Shown: positions 7,441 through 16,516, numbered from the stretch's first letter. The stretch: 16,516 bases of DNA from Acanthaster planci (GCF_001949145.1 NW_019091891.1:4214-20729); one strand, 5' to 3'. Notes: generated by a model not told the origin, from the sequence alone. A program made the numbers and translations.

Positions 7441-8700
7441 GGTTATTGTATGAAATGTACTTATGTAGATTGTTGCGCTCAGCATTGTAATCTTGCAGAA
7501 GTTGCAGTTACAATGAATACTTTCACTATTTTAAGGCTCAAGTTGGGTTATTTGGCAAAATCTACCTATTTTCAATTGTATAATATTTCAGGGCTCCCTT
7601 CAGTAGAGTTACAGTTCAACTTGACAAAAACCGAGTGCCAGACAATAGTTCACAACCCAACTGTACGTGACCTCGTAGTCACCCTCCAAGCATGGAGGAA
7701 GGACAGAGAAGGAGTTACAAGTGCCCACTGGCTTTAACATCTGGTCAATTACCGCTTTCTGTCATGCCTGGTATGTCCATAGCCGAAGCGCAGCGAATGC
7801 TACGCACCACCTGTTTCACAACCATAAGCCCCCTTTGTACCCCATGATCATCGCCGCAATTTTCGCTGGTAATCCTGCATCCTTAAAATATTCATATGAA
7901 GCAAACTATGGGACAGAGAGAACCCCCCCCCCGCCTTTGTGTTGGTCATTCTTATACTGGTATCTCAGGAATTTTTTTTCAGACATCGGGGGATGTGTTA
8001 AGTGACAATTGGCTCGAGTGTGTTGGGGGGGGGGTACCCCTCCGTCCCATTTCGTGCCTGATATAGATAAACACGTCGTTGGTCAGTCTTAGCCAAATTC
8101 GTAGAAAGGCTTTGAAAACTAATGTTTCGGAGTGACAAAATAAAATTACAAACATTGCATGGATAATGGAAAAGTGCGTCAAAATTTTTAAAAACAATTA
8201 CGACGTTAAAAGTAAATCTAATGCTAGATATTTTCTATTTCCCAGTCACGCCGACAAGCTGCAGTTAATTGCAAAGAAAACTCCACAAATATTGTTAGGA
8301 TGTTACTGGCCCCCAAATCTGCTGGCGGTCATCAGGCATTTTTGGAATGTTTACTATTGTTCGTCTGACCACGGCGATGATCATCGAGCACTTTGATGAG
8401 CCAGAGTTGTAACTCCTTCTGTGTCCTTCCTCCGTGCTCCAAGGGACACTCGAGAAAGTCAAAGCGTTCGCAAGGGAAACGCCCAAGATGACTCGTATAA
8501 ACGGTATCCGTAGAGACGACATTTGTTATCTAAAAAAATTATTGTGGCCACAAACTGATAAAAAAGTCGGCACTCTGGGTGATTTGTTCATTATAATGAG
8601 GTTGGACGTACTGATGTGTGGTCGTTTCAAAGACATTTGTACATATTGTAAATATTTTTCTCGTAAAAATTGAAATCTGATCAAAGATTTCCTTCGCTGA
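7441..8700 (+). other. Intergenic: no supported gene; partial dispersed repeat
   Basis: Contains an exon-like open stretch at 7591-7737 after a plausible acceptor (TATAATATTTCAG) that matches no domain I know. It also holds a truncated copy of a dispersed repeat (7893-8024) with a C10 tract (7923-7932) and a G10 tract just after it (8025-8034). Short open frames from 8166 to 8673 on either strand show no motifs. Confidence 0.4.
7893..8024 (+). repeat. Dispersed repeat, copy 1 (no terminal repeats seen)
   Basis: Starts CATATGAAGCAAACTATGGG and shares GCCTTTGTGTTGGTCATT and TATACTGGTATCTCAGGAAT with positions 11717-11838. Differences are scattered substitutions and small indels, chiefly a longer C run and T run here. 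Weaker similarity may extend left to CGCCGCA near 7852. The 15-bp terminal inverted repeats of the second copy are not seen here. Confidence 0.8.
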
Positions 8701-10139
8701 CGTAACCTAGAAACTCATAAATTTAAATTACTTAGAGCCTGCAGTTCTTGATTGGCTTCTAGTGAAAGAAGATTCAGAAGGGGAACGGACTTTTTATAAG
8801 TTGGTTCACAGCTACGCTTTCATTACAATGAAATCACGTCCGTACACATAGCATAGAAGAAAACCTTTACATGTCTTTGAAAATTAACAAAAAGAAACCT
8901 GCTAAACGAACAACCGAAAATGATATAATCCGTTTAGGTCAAGGGCACATTACCGCGCGTATTGTAAAAATAACTCTCTTTGCTAGGCTATAAGAACTCG
9001 AACAAAACTAGTTTAATTAAGGAGAGTTAAAATTCAACGACTCGCTGGTTTTATTTGATTTATGCTTTGTATTTCTTTCTTTGTATTTCTTTCTTTGATG
9101 TAATTTTTCTATTTCACTAATGAAAGATTTACATGTAACTAATGCACTCCTAACCTGTGTACGTGTTTTGTGTCATACACTTACTTGCTCAACCTAAAGA
9201 CTATGTTTTACGTGTATGTCAAAGATGCTTATGTACGTAGAATATGTAAATTTCCTTTTATTTCACACCAGAGCATTAATTAACCCTTCAGTAGTCCAAT
9301 GAGATTAAAAAACGCATTTTTATCGCCACTGTATATCGATTCGCTGAATAAGCGTTTGAATAACGCGTATTATGTGAAATATGTTACAATGTTCTTAATT
9401 TGAGATTTACACATTAATATTTCCATATAATCTAACTTGTTTTGGGTATAAAGTTTTTCTCATTTGAGTTTCACATTATTTTGTAATGACGTAATGAATT
9501 TGATGATGCAAACTTAAGTAAGTCTATTTATTATAACAAATTCATAGACAGAAGTGATATTTAAGGGAGCGTTATTTATTAAGCAACCCTTCATTTCATA
9601 TTTTTCTGCCGTTCTGTTTTCTTCGAGTGATGAAAGATTTGTACTTTTTTCCTGCTATTGTTTGTTCATTGCCGCATCTTTTACATTTTATACGTCAACA
9701 ATGCTTTTATTGATGTAACATTTTTTAAATACAAGCCGATTGTTAACGTTTGAAAGAGGTTACTTGAGTAAATATTTTATTTCCGTATTGAATTTTTGCC
9801 ATGATCACTGTGGATCGAAAACTTGCGGTAAATGCTTTAAGGGCTAAAAAAACAAAACAAACGAGTTTCTGTGCTTCTGGGGATTAAAGAAAGATGCATA
9901 TCGCTCAAATTAGGGTTATTTATTTTGTCTGAAGGGTAAGTGTATGCTTTATTTTTGCTTGCTGAAATGTGCGTTTGAATTTGCTTAAATCATGTCATTT
10001 TGATCTTGATTTGTATTGTAAATATTATGATTGTGAAGCATTATTATTCTGAAGCGTTATTTCGCTTACCCCATCTAAAAGTTTACAATGGTGTAGGTTA
10101 TTCAGTTTGGAGATTATCTTGTGTAAACTATTATATTAA
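8701..10139 (+). other. AT-rich intergenic DNA, no gene seen
   Basis: Strongly AT-rich with frequent stops in all frames. The only distinct structure is a 14-bp tandem repeat, TTTGTATTTCTTTC, at 9066-9093 (two full copies plus TTTG). I see no RNA gene. Confidence 0.5.
9066..9097 (+). repeat. 14-bp tandem repeat, about 2.3 copies
   Basis: TTTGTATTTCTTTC is repeated exactly at 9066-9079 and 9080-9093, followed by TTTG. Confidence 0.85.
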
Positions 10140-11641
10140 TTAGGAATAAACAACTGAAGGTGGCGGAACACGCCAAATTTTGAGAATTACTTGGAGTCCT
10201 TGGGTGGAAGCATAGCTTGCGGTTTCCAGCGGCCACTTTATCATTAGCACAGTGAGCCTACCTGCTTCCCATCGAGCGGATGACACAGAGAACCGAGATT
10301 CAAGCTCTGCGATGTCATATAGTCTCGCCAAATTTACATAATCTGAATTTTTAATGTCTGCACTAGTACATTGTTTAGCGCGAAAATTGGCAAGGCAAAT
10401 TGTGTTCACCGCGCGCGCATTCAGCCATATGTCGATGGGGTGTGCCTAGACCCGTAAACAGTGTGGCCCGACTTATACTCCTCCGTTGAAAACTGGGCCC
10501 CATTCATAAGGCTTTCTTTCGAAAAATTTAATCCGGGAAATCCGGAGGCATAATCAAACATCCACGTGATTTTATAAGTTGAAATTGCACAGGTATGTTC
10601 ACTACTCACGGGGTGTAAACTATCTGTGGCGGGCGTGCCCCCATTCGGGGGTTATTTTGACAGGGTTCTTTGTTCAGCACTCGGAAGAGGCGTGGAGAGT
10701 CACGTTTCCACACACGAGGCAGGCAGGCGATTTTTTGCCCGCTGCCGCGTGCATGCTCCGTTACTACTCCGTGATGGGTCACGCAAGAGATATCGCCTTA
10801 CCGCCCCTACATATCCATTATAGTTGCTAATTGCAGAAAACCACAACTGCCGTGCTGTTGCTTTGCTTTTGCCACACTCATCTTTCTTCAGTTCGACGAT
10901 GGATCGACCATGGTTCGTCGCACGCACCTTCGACCATGGATCGACCCTGGTCGAACCATAGAGAAACATACAAATAAATTGAGTTAGACTCAGACTTGGC
11001 TGAGGTCTCAAAAAAATACCCTACTGGTGTCAAATCGTGTTGAGCAATCGTCTCCTGTTGCACATTCGTTTTGCTGGTTTATTATTTTATATGGTTCTTT
11101 TGTGGTGTTCAGGTTATTTCAGTCTCCCATCCCACTTCAAGCTGGTCTAACAATAAACAGCCTATGGGGCACTTACATTTGCCTGTATAGGCTACCCATT
11201 ATCACCAACTACTGTAGCCCAGCGAGGGCGAGGGGATCCCCGATAAGAAAAATGAAAAATAGAAAAGTAAACTAAACTCTGTGAAGAGGATCAGTCCTGA
11301 CCAGCACCCTGGAGCTGGCGGAGTTGCGGGCCATTCGCGAACTTTTGGTAATGAGTCTGACGCTATAGCAACAAGAAAGGCAAGCTTATCGTTTGGTTTG
11401 GTTTTGCTTGACGGGTGGGTGGGTGGGGGCAGTTTGAACCACCCAGATACATGGAGCAAACCAACTTTTCCCATTTGAAAGACATCGCAGCAGTTCACTT
11501 TTTAAAATATCGTTGATGGAAGCACAGAGGACCGGTGCCCAAAGCGACAATGGTTGTCCTCGGTCACTCGTCTGTGTCTTTTATTTCTCCATGCTTTAAG
11601 TAACGGATAAGCATTGCTTTTGTACAGAAGTACGGAAACGT
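10140..11641 (+). other. Intergenic block of higher GC, no supported gene
   Basis: Base composition is less AT-rich than the preceding 1.4 kb, with CG-containing words (CCGCGCGCGC near 10410). Open frames of 60-100 codons on both strands overlap one another and lack recognisable domains, splice context or homologous motifs. It may be old transposon debris. A cluster of TCGACCATGG-like words lies at 10891-10959, and a TGGG repeat at about 11415-11427. Confidence 0.4.
10891..10959. repeat. Cluster of ATGGATCGACC / TCGACCATGG repeats
   Basis: ATGGATCGACCATGG at 10899-10913 is repeated with one change at 10935-10949 (period 36). TCGACCATGG occurs at 10904 and 10930. The words are nearly self-complementary (GGTCGAACCAT at the right edge), so the block is both a direct and an inverted repeat. 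Confidence 0.65.
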
Positions 11642-11857
11642 ATAAGGGCCACTTGCAAAAATTTTACAATCTCCCGTTGCGAAATACCATCTCGCCGCAG
11701 GGAGACAGTAACCCTACATATGAAGTAAACTATGGGACAAAGAGAACCCTCCCCGCCTTTGTGTTGGTCATTGTTATACTGGTATCTCAGGAATTCTGTT
11801 CAGACACAGGGGAGTGTGACAATAGGATGGAGTGTGTAATTAGCAAGTGGCCCTTAT
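11642..11857. mobile_element. MITE-like element, 216 bp, 15-bp terminal inverted repeats
   Basis: ATAAGGGCCACTTGC at 11642-11656 is the exact reverse complement of GCAAGTGGCCCTTAT at 11843-11857. The interior (11717-11838) is the second copy of the repeat at 7893-8024. No open transposase is present, and flanking target duplications are not clear, so the superfamily is unassigned. Repeated interior plus perfect terminal repeats supports a non-autonomous DNA transposon. Confidence 0.75.
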
Positions 11858-13080
11858 GTCTTCAGTATATTTTGATACCTTTTCATGGCTACAATAATAT
11901 CACAGCGTTATATGTTTTGTAAAATCCAAGAATCCCCCCTGAAAAAAACTTGTGCAGGTGAATCACAAAAATTGTATTGACTGTAACTCTCTGAGCTTCA
12001 AGAGTTTCGAAAGCGAGCATTAATGCCAATTAAATTATACATTCGGTTCCTATCTGCGGCTATGGCACAGTTGGGATCCGCACCACATGTGATGATCGAC
12101 ATAGGTAAGTGTTGTTCAATGTAAAATGTGCAAGCTTATGTAAGAAGAAGTGTTTTGCTGCTGATGTGCCGAATCGCACCAGCAACTTGAAAACGTCTGT
12201 GTGATTCATGCCTAGCGAGGATTGACGTGGCATTTTATCCTAAGCGAGGATTAATGACAAGGGGGCGCCCGTCTGTTCCTGTTGTGAGGTGCACTGAACC
12301 AATTCAAGCTCCACTGAAAAGAGTGTAAAATCAACAAAGTTTGGAGTCACAATGCAGGCAACTGAAGTTCCTAAAGCTTCTAAAAAAATCCTTCAGATTT
12401 CATGTGATTTTCAACTTTTAGTAGGTTAAACCAATGAATTTTTAATTATTCCCCCTAAAACAAACTTACCCCCAAAAGTGAATGTTCCCAAGTCTTCTCA
12501 GCAACGATTTTTCAAATGACATCTCTCACCTTCGGGGGCTCTTCTGACAAAATTTCGATCACATTTTTGTCTGCTTTGCCCCAAGATGGGTGCCCCTGAA
12601 TCTACAGAGATGATTCAGGGACATACTGACACAATTTCATGTCCCAGAATAAACCCCTCTTTATAAAAGAATCTGCAGGGTTACTTGTTATGCACCTCTG
12701 TCTGCCGGATAATTTTCCATGAATTGGGACATTGCACCCATACTGAGAGCGAAAGTTCAGATCAGTCTGGCACCTGCCTCCACTCTACCCTACAATTTTG
12801 GTCCTGTCATAAGGCCTCAACTTGACATTTCCTGCACCAGTCTTGATCATATTGTTACGCGTCAGTAAACACGCATTCAAGCTCTTTTCTAAACTTATCG
12901 TGCTTAGGAGACATGGACTAAAAATTACATTAATTAAAAAATCCTTTCTAATAGGTTGTTTATTGTAAATGTTAAAATCCAAAGATGTACATAATATCCA
13001 AGTCTATGTCTCCGTTGTGTAACTAGTCTCCTGTGTGGTGTTGTATTCCCCCTTATCCTTAAAAATTAATCGGAAAAATA
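11858..13080 (+). other. Intergenic DNA upstream of gene B, no gene seen
   Basis: Short structures only: near-direct repeat CCTAGCGAGGATT / CCTAAGCGAGGATT at about 12211-12252, and a 9-bp hairpin CCCTGAATC / GATTCAGGG at 12594-12620. Open frames are short and without motifs. Confidence 0.45.
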
Positions 13081-13082
13081 TT

Positions 13083-13171
13083 GCGGAAGCTATAAACGAC
13101 TATCTTGAATGCCAACGTCGCAGGTGCGACGTGTGTATGAAAAGTGGCTTCCGGGTTCGGGACATCTCACC
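13083..13171 (+). promoter_or_regulatory. Candidate promoter and 5' leader of gene B
   Basis: TATAAA lies at 13091-13096, about 75 bases before the start codon. A perfect 8-bp inverted repeat ACGTCGCA-GG-TGCGACGT at 13115-13132 encloses the E-box CAGGTG. GCTTCCGGG near 13147-13155 reads CCCGGAAGC on the other strand, an ETS-type site; GCGGAAGC occurs at 13083. ETS factors regulate vertebrate Tie genes, so the match is suggestive. Promoter function is inferred. Confidence 0.4.
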
Positions 13172-13229
13172 ATGGAGGAATTTTGTTGCAGTCTTCTGAT
13201 TATCCTGTCGGTGGTTTTAAGTGTCACAG
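13172..13229 (+). CDS. Gene B exon 1: start codon and signal peptide
   Basis: Encodes MEEFCCSLLIILSVVLSVT plus one base of a Gly codon: a short acidic start, a hydrophobic core of about 13 residues and a small-residue cleavage region near Val-Thr-Gly. The donor is GCAAGT at 13230 after CAG; reading on gives an immediate TAG. The only nearby GT (13234) would leave phase 2 and not match the next exon. Confidence 0.78.
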
Positions 13230-16200
13230 GCAAGTAGACCTTTTGATTAGACTTGGAAATTGATTGCTGTGTGACTTTTACAGATCCAGGCCAGTTGTGT
13301 AGCTATGAATTTCTTTGCAACTTCAAGGACAAGACACTTTTACATTACACTGTGAAGTGATTTCCAAGTATTTGGGTTTGTGTGTGCATAAAGCAAGGAA
13401 GAGATGTGTGGCTGCAGGAGACAGCCAGTTTTTAGTGGTTATATTCATTTGTTTTAATTGTTTGTTTTCTTTCTCTGTTTTTATACTTCACAAATTTCTC
13501 CAGGAAAAAGGGAAATGGTCTGGGACAGAATATTCATGTACATGTACTTTATTTTTGTGATTTAACCTGGTGTTTTATAGAAGCTTTGCTTCTTTAGTTA
13601 ATGATTAAAACTTCACTTAACATGTACCATGATATAGGTTTTCCATCCAAATTCGTCCTCTCTGTACTGTAGTCATGTTATTATGCATTCATATTTTAAC
13701 AGTTTTTCGTTGCTCCAACGGTCCTTTTTTACGTGGAAGAGCCTTGGAATACGTTTGCAGATGTCAAATATTACATAACTTTATGCATTGAATTTAAATT
13801 GAATTCATTCAATTAAAAAAGTGCTTTACCATCAAATCAATTTTACATCGGATAACTGGAAGGAAAAAATCTTCCCTGTAGTTGTTACTTTTGTTATTGT
13901 TAATGGGCAATCCTGTTAACTCTTTGATGCTTCGTATTCAAGTAGAAATTTAAAAATACATGGAATGTGTATTTTTGGTTAAACTAAGAGAAAATACACA
14001 ACAAATTAACAGTGGATGTTAATGATAATTTATTAGATGATCACAGTGGTTTAGTTTCTTCATCAATTTTTTGAAATGATATAATTTCATGCTTGCTCAT
14101 ATTTTTGTGATCTCATTTCTTTTCCCGTCCTGACTCTGGGCATTTCCCCCAGCTTATATACATGTACATGTTGTATACCTCCTTCAGTACATGTAGCTAT
14201 TTATGCTTACTTTGTGCTCTTTCTCATGATTAATTTGTGTTTGCTTTCCTTTTAGTAACAGTTCAAACAGAACAAAACACAAAGTACTTGTAAATGTTCA
14301 TGGAAGGTTAATTTTATGTGAAAAATGCTACACAAATTTCAGAAATACTTGCCCTATTCCTGAAATTGAATGCTCAAACACTTACCAAAGAGATGTCCGT
14401 GCAAATCTGAATGTTCTGTGCATGTTTCTGAAGTGAATGCTGACTCTTTGCTTCTTGTATAATAAGATTGTGTGTTTGCATGCTTGTGAAATTAAACTGA
14501 ATGATTTGATGATTTCTTTGAATGGTGATCGAGACCATCAGTATATTTTGTGCTGACTGAATGAAACTGTCGTTAATTCCAGAGTGAGGATTACTTATTC
14601 AGTCCGGAGGCCTGTAATAGTAATGTAGATTATTAAAAGCTTTGCATGAGGAAAATTGCACTTTGATATTAAAAGCCAGCTTTGATTTAGTTTCTCTGAC
14701 TCATGGAAGCAAATTGTTTTGTTTATGATACATACTTTATCTAACACAAACTGGGAACAGCTAGTGAACCCTCTACAATAATTAATGTACTCTCTTTTGT
14801 GCACCAAACAGGAGACACAGTTCACCTGACAATGGTCACGTCAACACCTTATGAGGCGGGTTCCTCATCAGCTAGCATCAGCTGCTTCCGTAGCAGTCCT
14901 GATGAAGTCGTTGAATTGGGCTTCGGCAGACCATTCCAGATAGGTCTCGGAAGTTCTACAATCATAACATCAACCACCCTCCCTGCTGGCCATACACCAG
15001 TAGAATCGGTGAATGGACAAGCAGTCACACAGTATCTGACCTCCAGCAATGATGCCACTGGGTTGTTTTATTGTGAAGGTGTGAATGCAAACTCAACTAC
15101 AAGAGTATATAGCATCATCCACAGTGTTTATAGTAAGTGTTGCAAAGATACACTAGGGCTCTGAGAGAGATCAACCCCAGAAATAGGACTATTGCTCAGG
15201 AACTGTCCACACTAGAAACAAATAAGATGAATTAAATGAATGCAGGTCAACTATGAAGCACATGTGCAATGGGACCTTACTAATATCTTGGATCAGGTTT
15301 TTGAATTCAAAATTTAAAGGAGGGCCCAACAATATCATAACATTGAATACACTGTGTGCCTTGTGCAATGCACTTTGTGCTAAAAATATATTGGCACTGA
15401 TACATGCATTTGAATTTCTTTTATTTTGACTAAAATACACAGTTTACACCAAGAACACTTGCATAGAGAGACGTGAATTGTCTTTTAAACTTAATGTTCA
15501 GGCACCTGCATTTCATTTACATTTCCATATTCTAGGAAAATTTGAGCCAAGCAGTGGACTGGTGACAAAGACTATCGACAAAGGAGAAGATGCAACCCTC
15601 AGGATTGACTCATTCAATTCTGGTACCAAGCCTCTGTGGCATAGAAACAGTGATGGAACTGTTGTCCGTTTACATATTTATGATAAAATGTACAACATCA
15701 CAATTCCGTCAGCCAATGTTAGTGATGGGGATTTGTATCTAGCCATTCAGGCATTTGCCTCAACGAATGATAATCACTTCAGCATGATTAGACTTATTGT
15801 TGGAGGTAAGCATAAATTAACAACAAGTGCAATAATTAAATTTATGTTAGAAACATGATAAAACTTATTTCTTGACTGTTGGTACTTCAAGTATTTTTGT
15901 TTTTAAATGAAGAAGTACTCTTTTTGAAGGCATCTTACGGAAACTGCTCTCATTGAAAACACTTTTCTTAACAGATTTACATCCTACCAGAACAAGATCT
16001 GTTTTAGAAAAAACTTTTGTTGGAGGTATTCTGCATACCCAAACGAACCTGTGACTAAACTGTAAATCTTGATTTCTAGGCTATGAATCATCAGCCAATA
16101 AATGGAGGACTAGTATAAAAATCATGAATGTTTATGAGTAGTAAAAGTAATTTGTTGGAAGCAGAACATTCTGTCTGTTACCAAATTTGAAAAAATATTA

Positions 16201-16516
16201 AATTTATGCAACACTTCAGTTCGTCTGTAGCGATTAATACCCACCATGTACATATACACTCACCATTTCCTTATCCAATTCCAAATCATTTGCTGCTTCA
16301 AAAGTTGTTCCTGCAAAGTCAGCAATTGTTTTCTAATCATTCAACTTTATACATGTAACTATTTCATGGTTGGTTTCTGGAGAGGTGGTGTTTAAACTTT
16401 AGGTGTGGTGTTTCAGTTATGCTTCTGTTTTCTAGATTGCACTGCAGGCAGGTGGGGTTCTACAGGCTGTGTAGGTGTGTGTGACATGTGCTACAATGGA
16501 GGAGTGTGTGATGATG
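13172..16516 (+). CDS. Gene B: Tie-like receptor, 5' part (4 exons, continues beyond window)
   Basis: Predicted secreted or type I membrane receptor N-terminus. Exons 13172-13229, 14812-15132, 15536-15805 and 16436-16516 join in phase 1 throughout and give 243 residues before the window ends. Domains: signal peptide 1-20, Ig-like 1 about 21-125 (Cys44-Cys107), cysteine-free Ig-like 2 about 128-216, first EGF repeat from Cys218. The ATG sits in a strong Kozak context (CACCATGG). FYCEG in Ig1, DKGEDA in Ig2 and RWG...C...C..C.NGGVC in the EGF parallel the Tie2 N-terminus (FCEG, DKGDNV, KWGPEC...C..CMNNGVC, as I recall them). A kinase domain is expected downstream but is not visible, so a soluble or scavenger-type protein remains possible. 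Confidence 0.82.
13230..14811 (+). other. Gene B first intron, phase 1, apparent GC-AG type
   Basis: 1582 bp from CAG|GCAAGT to acceptor CACCAAACAG. It is AT-rich, with ACATGTA at 13540, 13620, 14160 and 14189. A good acceptor at 14255 (CTTTCCTTTTAG) leads to a short frame that stops and has no matching exit phase, so no extra exon is called. Confidence 0.6.
14812..15132 (+). CDS. Gene B exon 2: first Ig-like domain
   Basis: Symmetrical phase 1-1 exon of 321 bases. Cys44 (SASISCFRS) and Cys107 (GLFYCEG) are 63 residues apart, a normal Ig disulphide spacing; Tyr106 next to the second Cys is the usual Y-x-C-like position, but the canonical strand-C Trp is not seen. NST at 113-115 is a possible N-glycosylation site. 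The GLFYCEG ending resembles the first Ig domain of Tie2. Donor GTAAGT at 15133. Confidence 0.85.
15133..15535 (+). other. Gene B intron, phase 1
   Basis: 403 bp, donor GTAAGT, acceptor TTTCCATATTCTAG. No internal feature recognised. Confidence 0.6.
15536..15805 (+). CDS. Gene B exon 3: second Ig-like domain without cysteines
   Basis: Phase 1-1 exon of 270 bases. The sequence has an Ig-like strand pattern: TKTIDKGEDATLRI, then PLWHRNSDGTV, then the strand E-F block YNITIPSANVSDGDLYLAI, where Asp-Gly-Asp-x-Tyr matches the D-x-G/A-x-Y tyrosine-corner motif. There is no Cys anywhere in it. The second Ig domain of Tie2 likewise has Ser where the strand-F Cys would be, as I recall. NIT and NVS are possible glycosylation sites. 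Donor GTAAGC at 15806. Confidence 0.85.
15806..16435 (+). other. Gene B intron, phase 1
   Basis: 630 bp, donor GTAAGC, acceptor TCTGTTTTCTAG. The 12-mer TTGTTGGAGGTA spanning the exon 3 donor (15797-15808) recurs at 16017-16028. Nothing else recognised. Confidence 0.6.
16436..16516 (+). CDS. Gene B exon 4 (partial): first EGF-like repeat
   Basis: Phase 1 entry after TTTTCTAG completes an Asp codon. It reads CTAGRWGSTGCVGVCDMCYN and then GGVCDD up to the window edge, with Cys at 218, 228, 232, 235 and 241. The C-x9-C-x3-C-x2-C-x5-C spacing with RWG and NGG is the laminin/MEGF-like EGF type that follows Ig2 in Tie receptors. Confidence 0.88.

Noticed and set aside
10140-11498. Several 60-103 codon frames on both strands
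   Set aside because: They overlap each other, lack motifs and splice context, and lie in repeat-like DNA. No one frame is favoured.
13230-13240. GT donor at 13234 in place of the GC donor
   Set aside because: It would leave phase 2 whereas the next exon enters in phase 1, and GTAGAC is a poor donor.
14240-14300. Possible extra exon after the strong acceptor CTTTCCTTTTAG
   Set aside because: The phase-1 reading stops within about 13 codons, and available donors leave phase 2, which does not match the Ig exon.
14849-15058. 69-codon minus-strand open frame
   Set aside because: It is antisense to the first Ig-like exon of gene B.
16017-16028. Echo of the exon 3 donor (TTGTTGGAGGTA) as a duplicated exon end
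   Set aside because: Only 12 bases match and the flanking sequence shows no Ig-domain coding, so a chance repeat or very old debris is more likely.
1-16516. CRISPR array, bacterial operon, rRNA or tRNA
   Set aside because: No regularly spaced direct repeats, no Shine-Dalgarno-led gene series, and no tRNA-type internal box or rRNA segment was recognised. The split-exon structure is eukaryotic.

Overview
The window looks like animal nuclear DNA. Protein-coding blocks are short, sit in consistent reading phase, and are bounded by GT...AG splice signals. Introns and intergenic DNA are AT-rich and hold several short inverted-repeat elements. The gene content is receptor tyrosine kinase of the Tie (angiopoietin-receptor) type. 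Together with many copies of the 7-mer ACATGTA, this fits an invertebrate deuterostome, most likely a lancelet. The organism is an inference; sea urchin, hemichordate, mollusc or cnidarian cannot be excluded from sequence alone.

Layout: (1) Positions 1-6531, + strand, hold the 3' half of a Tie-like receptor tyrosine kinase gene ('gene A'). Twelve exons could be joined in phase to give 543 residues plus a stop codon. They encode the tail of one extracellular domain, one fibronectin type III domain, a Ser/Thr-rich stalk, a transmembrane helix with an Arg-rich stop-transfer, a juxtamembrane region with three Tyr-Glu repeats, a complete kinase domain with every catalytic motif, and a short Tyr-containing tail. 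The 5' end lies before the window. (2) Positions 6532-13171 are an intergenic stretch of about 6.6 kb. I find no convincing gene there, only poly(A) signals, repeats and a MITE-like element. (3) Positions 13172-16516, + strand, hold the 5' end of a second receptor gene ('gene B'): signal peptide, one Ig-like domain with a cysteine pair, a second Ig-like domain without cysteines, and the start of a Tie-type EGF repeat that runs off the end. The order Ig, cysteine-free Ig, EGF matches the N-terminus of vertebrate Tie receptors.

Gene A supplies the C-terminal half and gene B the N-terminal half of the same receptor architecture, head to tail on one strand. The simplest reading is two members of a tandem Tie-like receptor array. 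Both would be type I membrane proteins that bind an extracellular ligand and signal by tyrosine phosphorylation. The ligand is unknown here.

The introns and intergenic DNA carry at least five short inverted-repeat elements. One is a 250-bp PIF/Harbinger-like element with a TTA target duplication 21 bp after a splice donor; another is a hAT-like element with a decayed 8-bp target duplication. The first intron of gene B appears to use a GC rather than a GT donor. I see no bacterial-type operon, CRISPR array, rRNA or tRNA.
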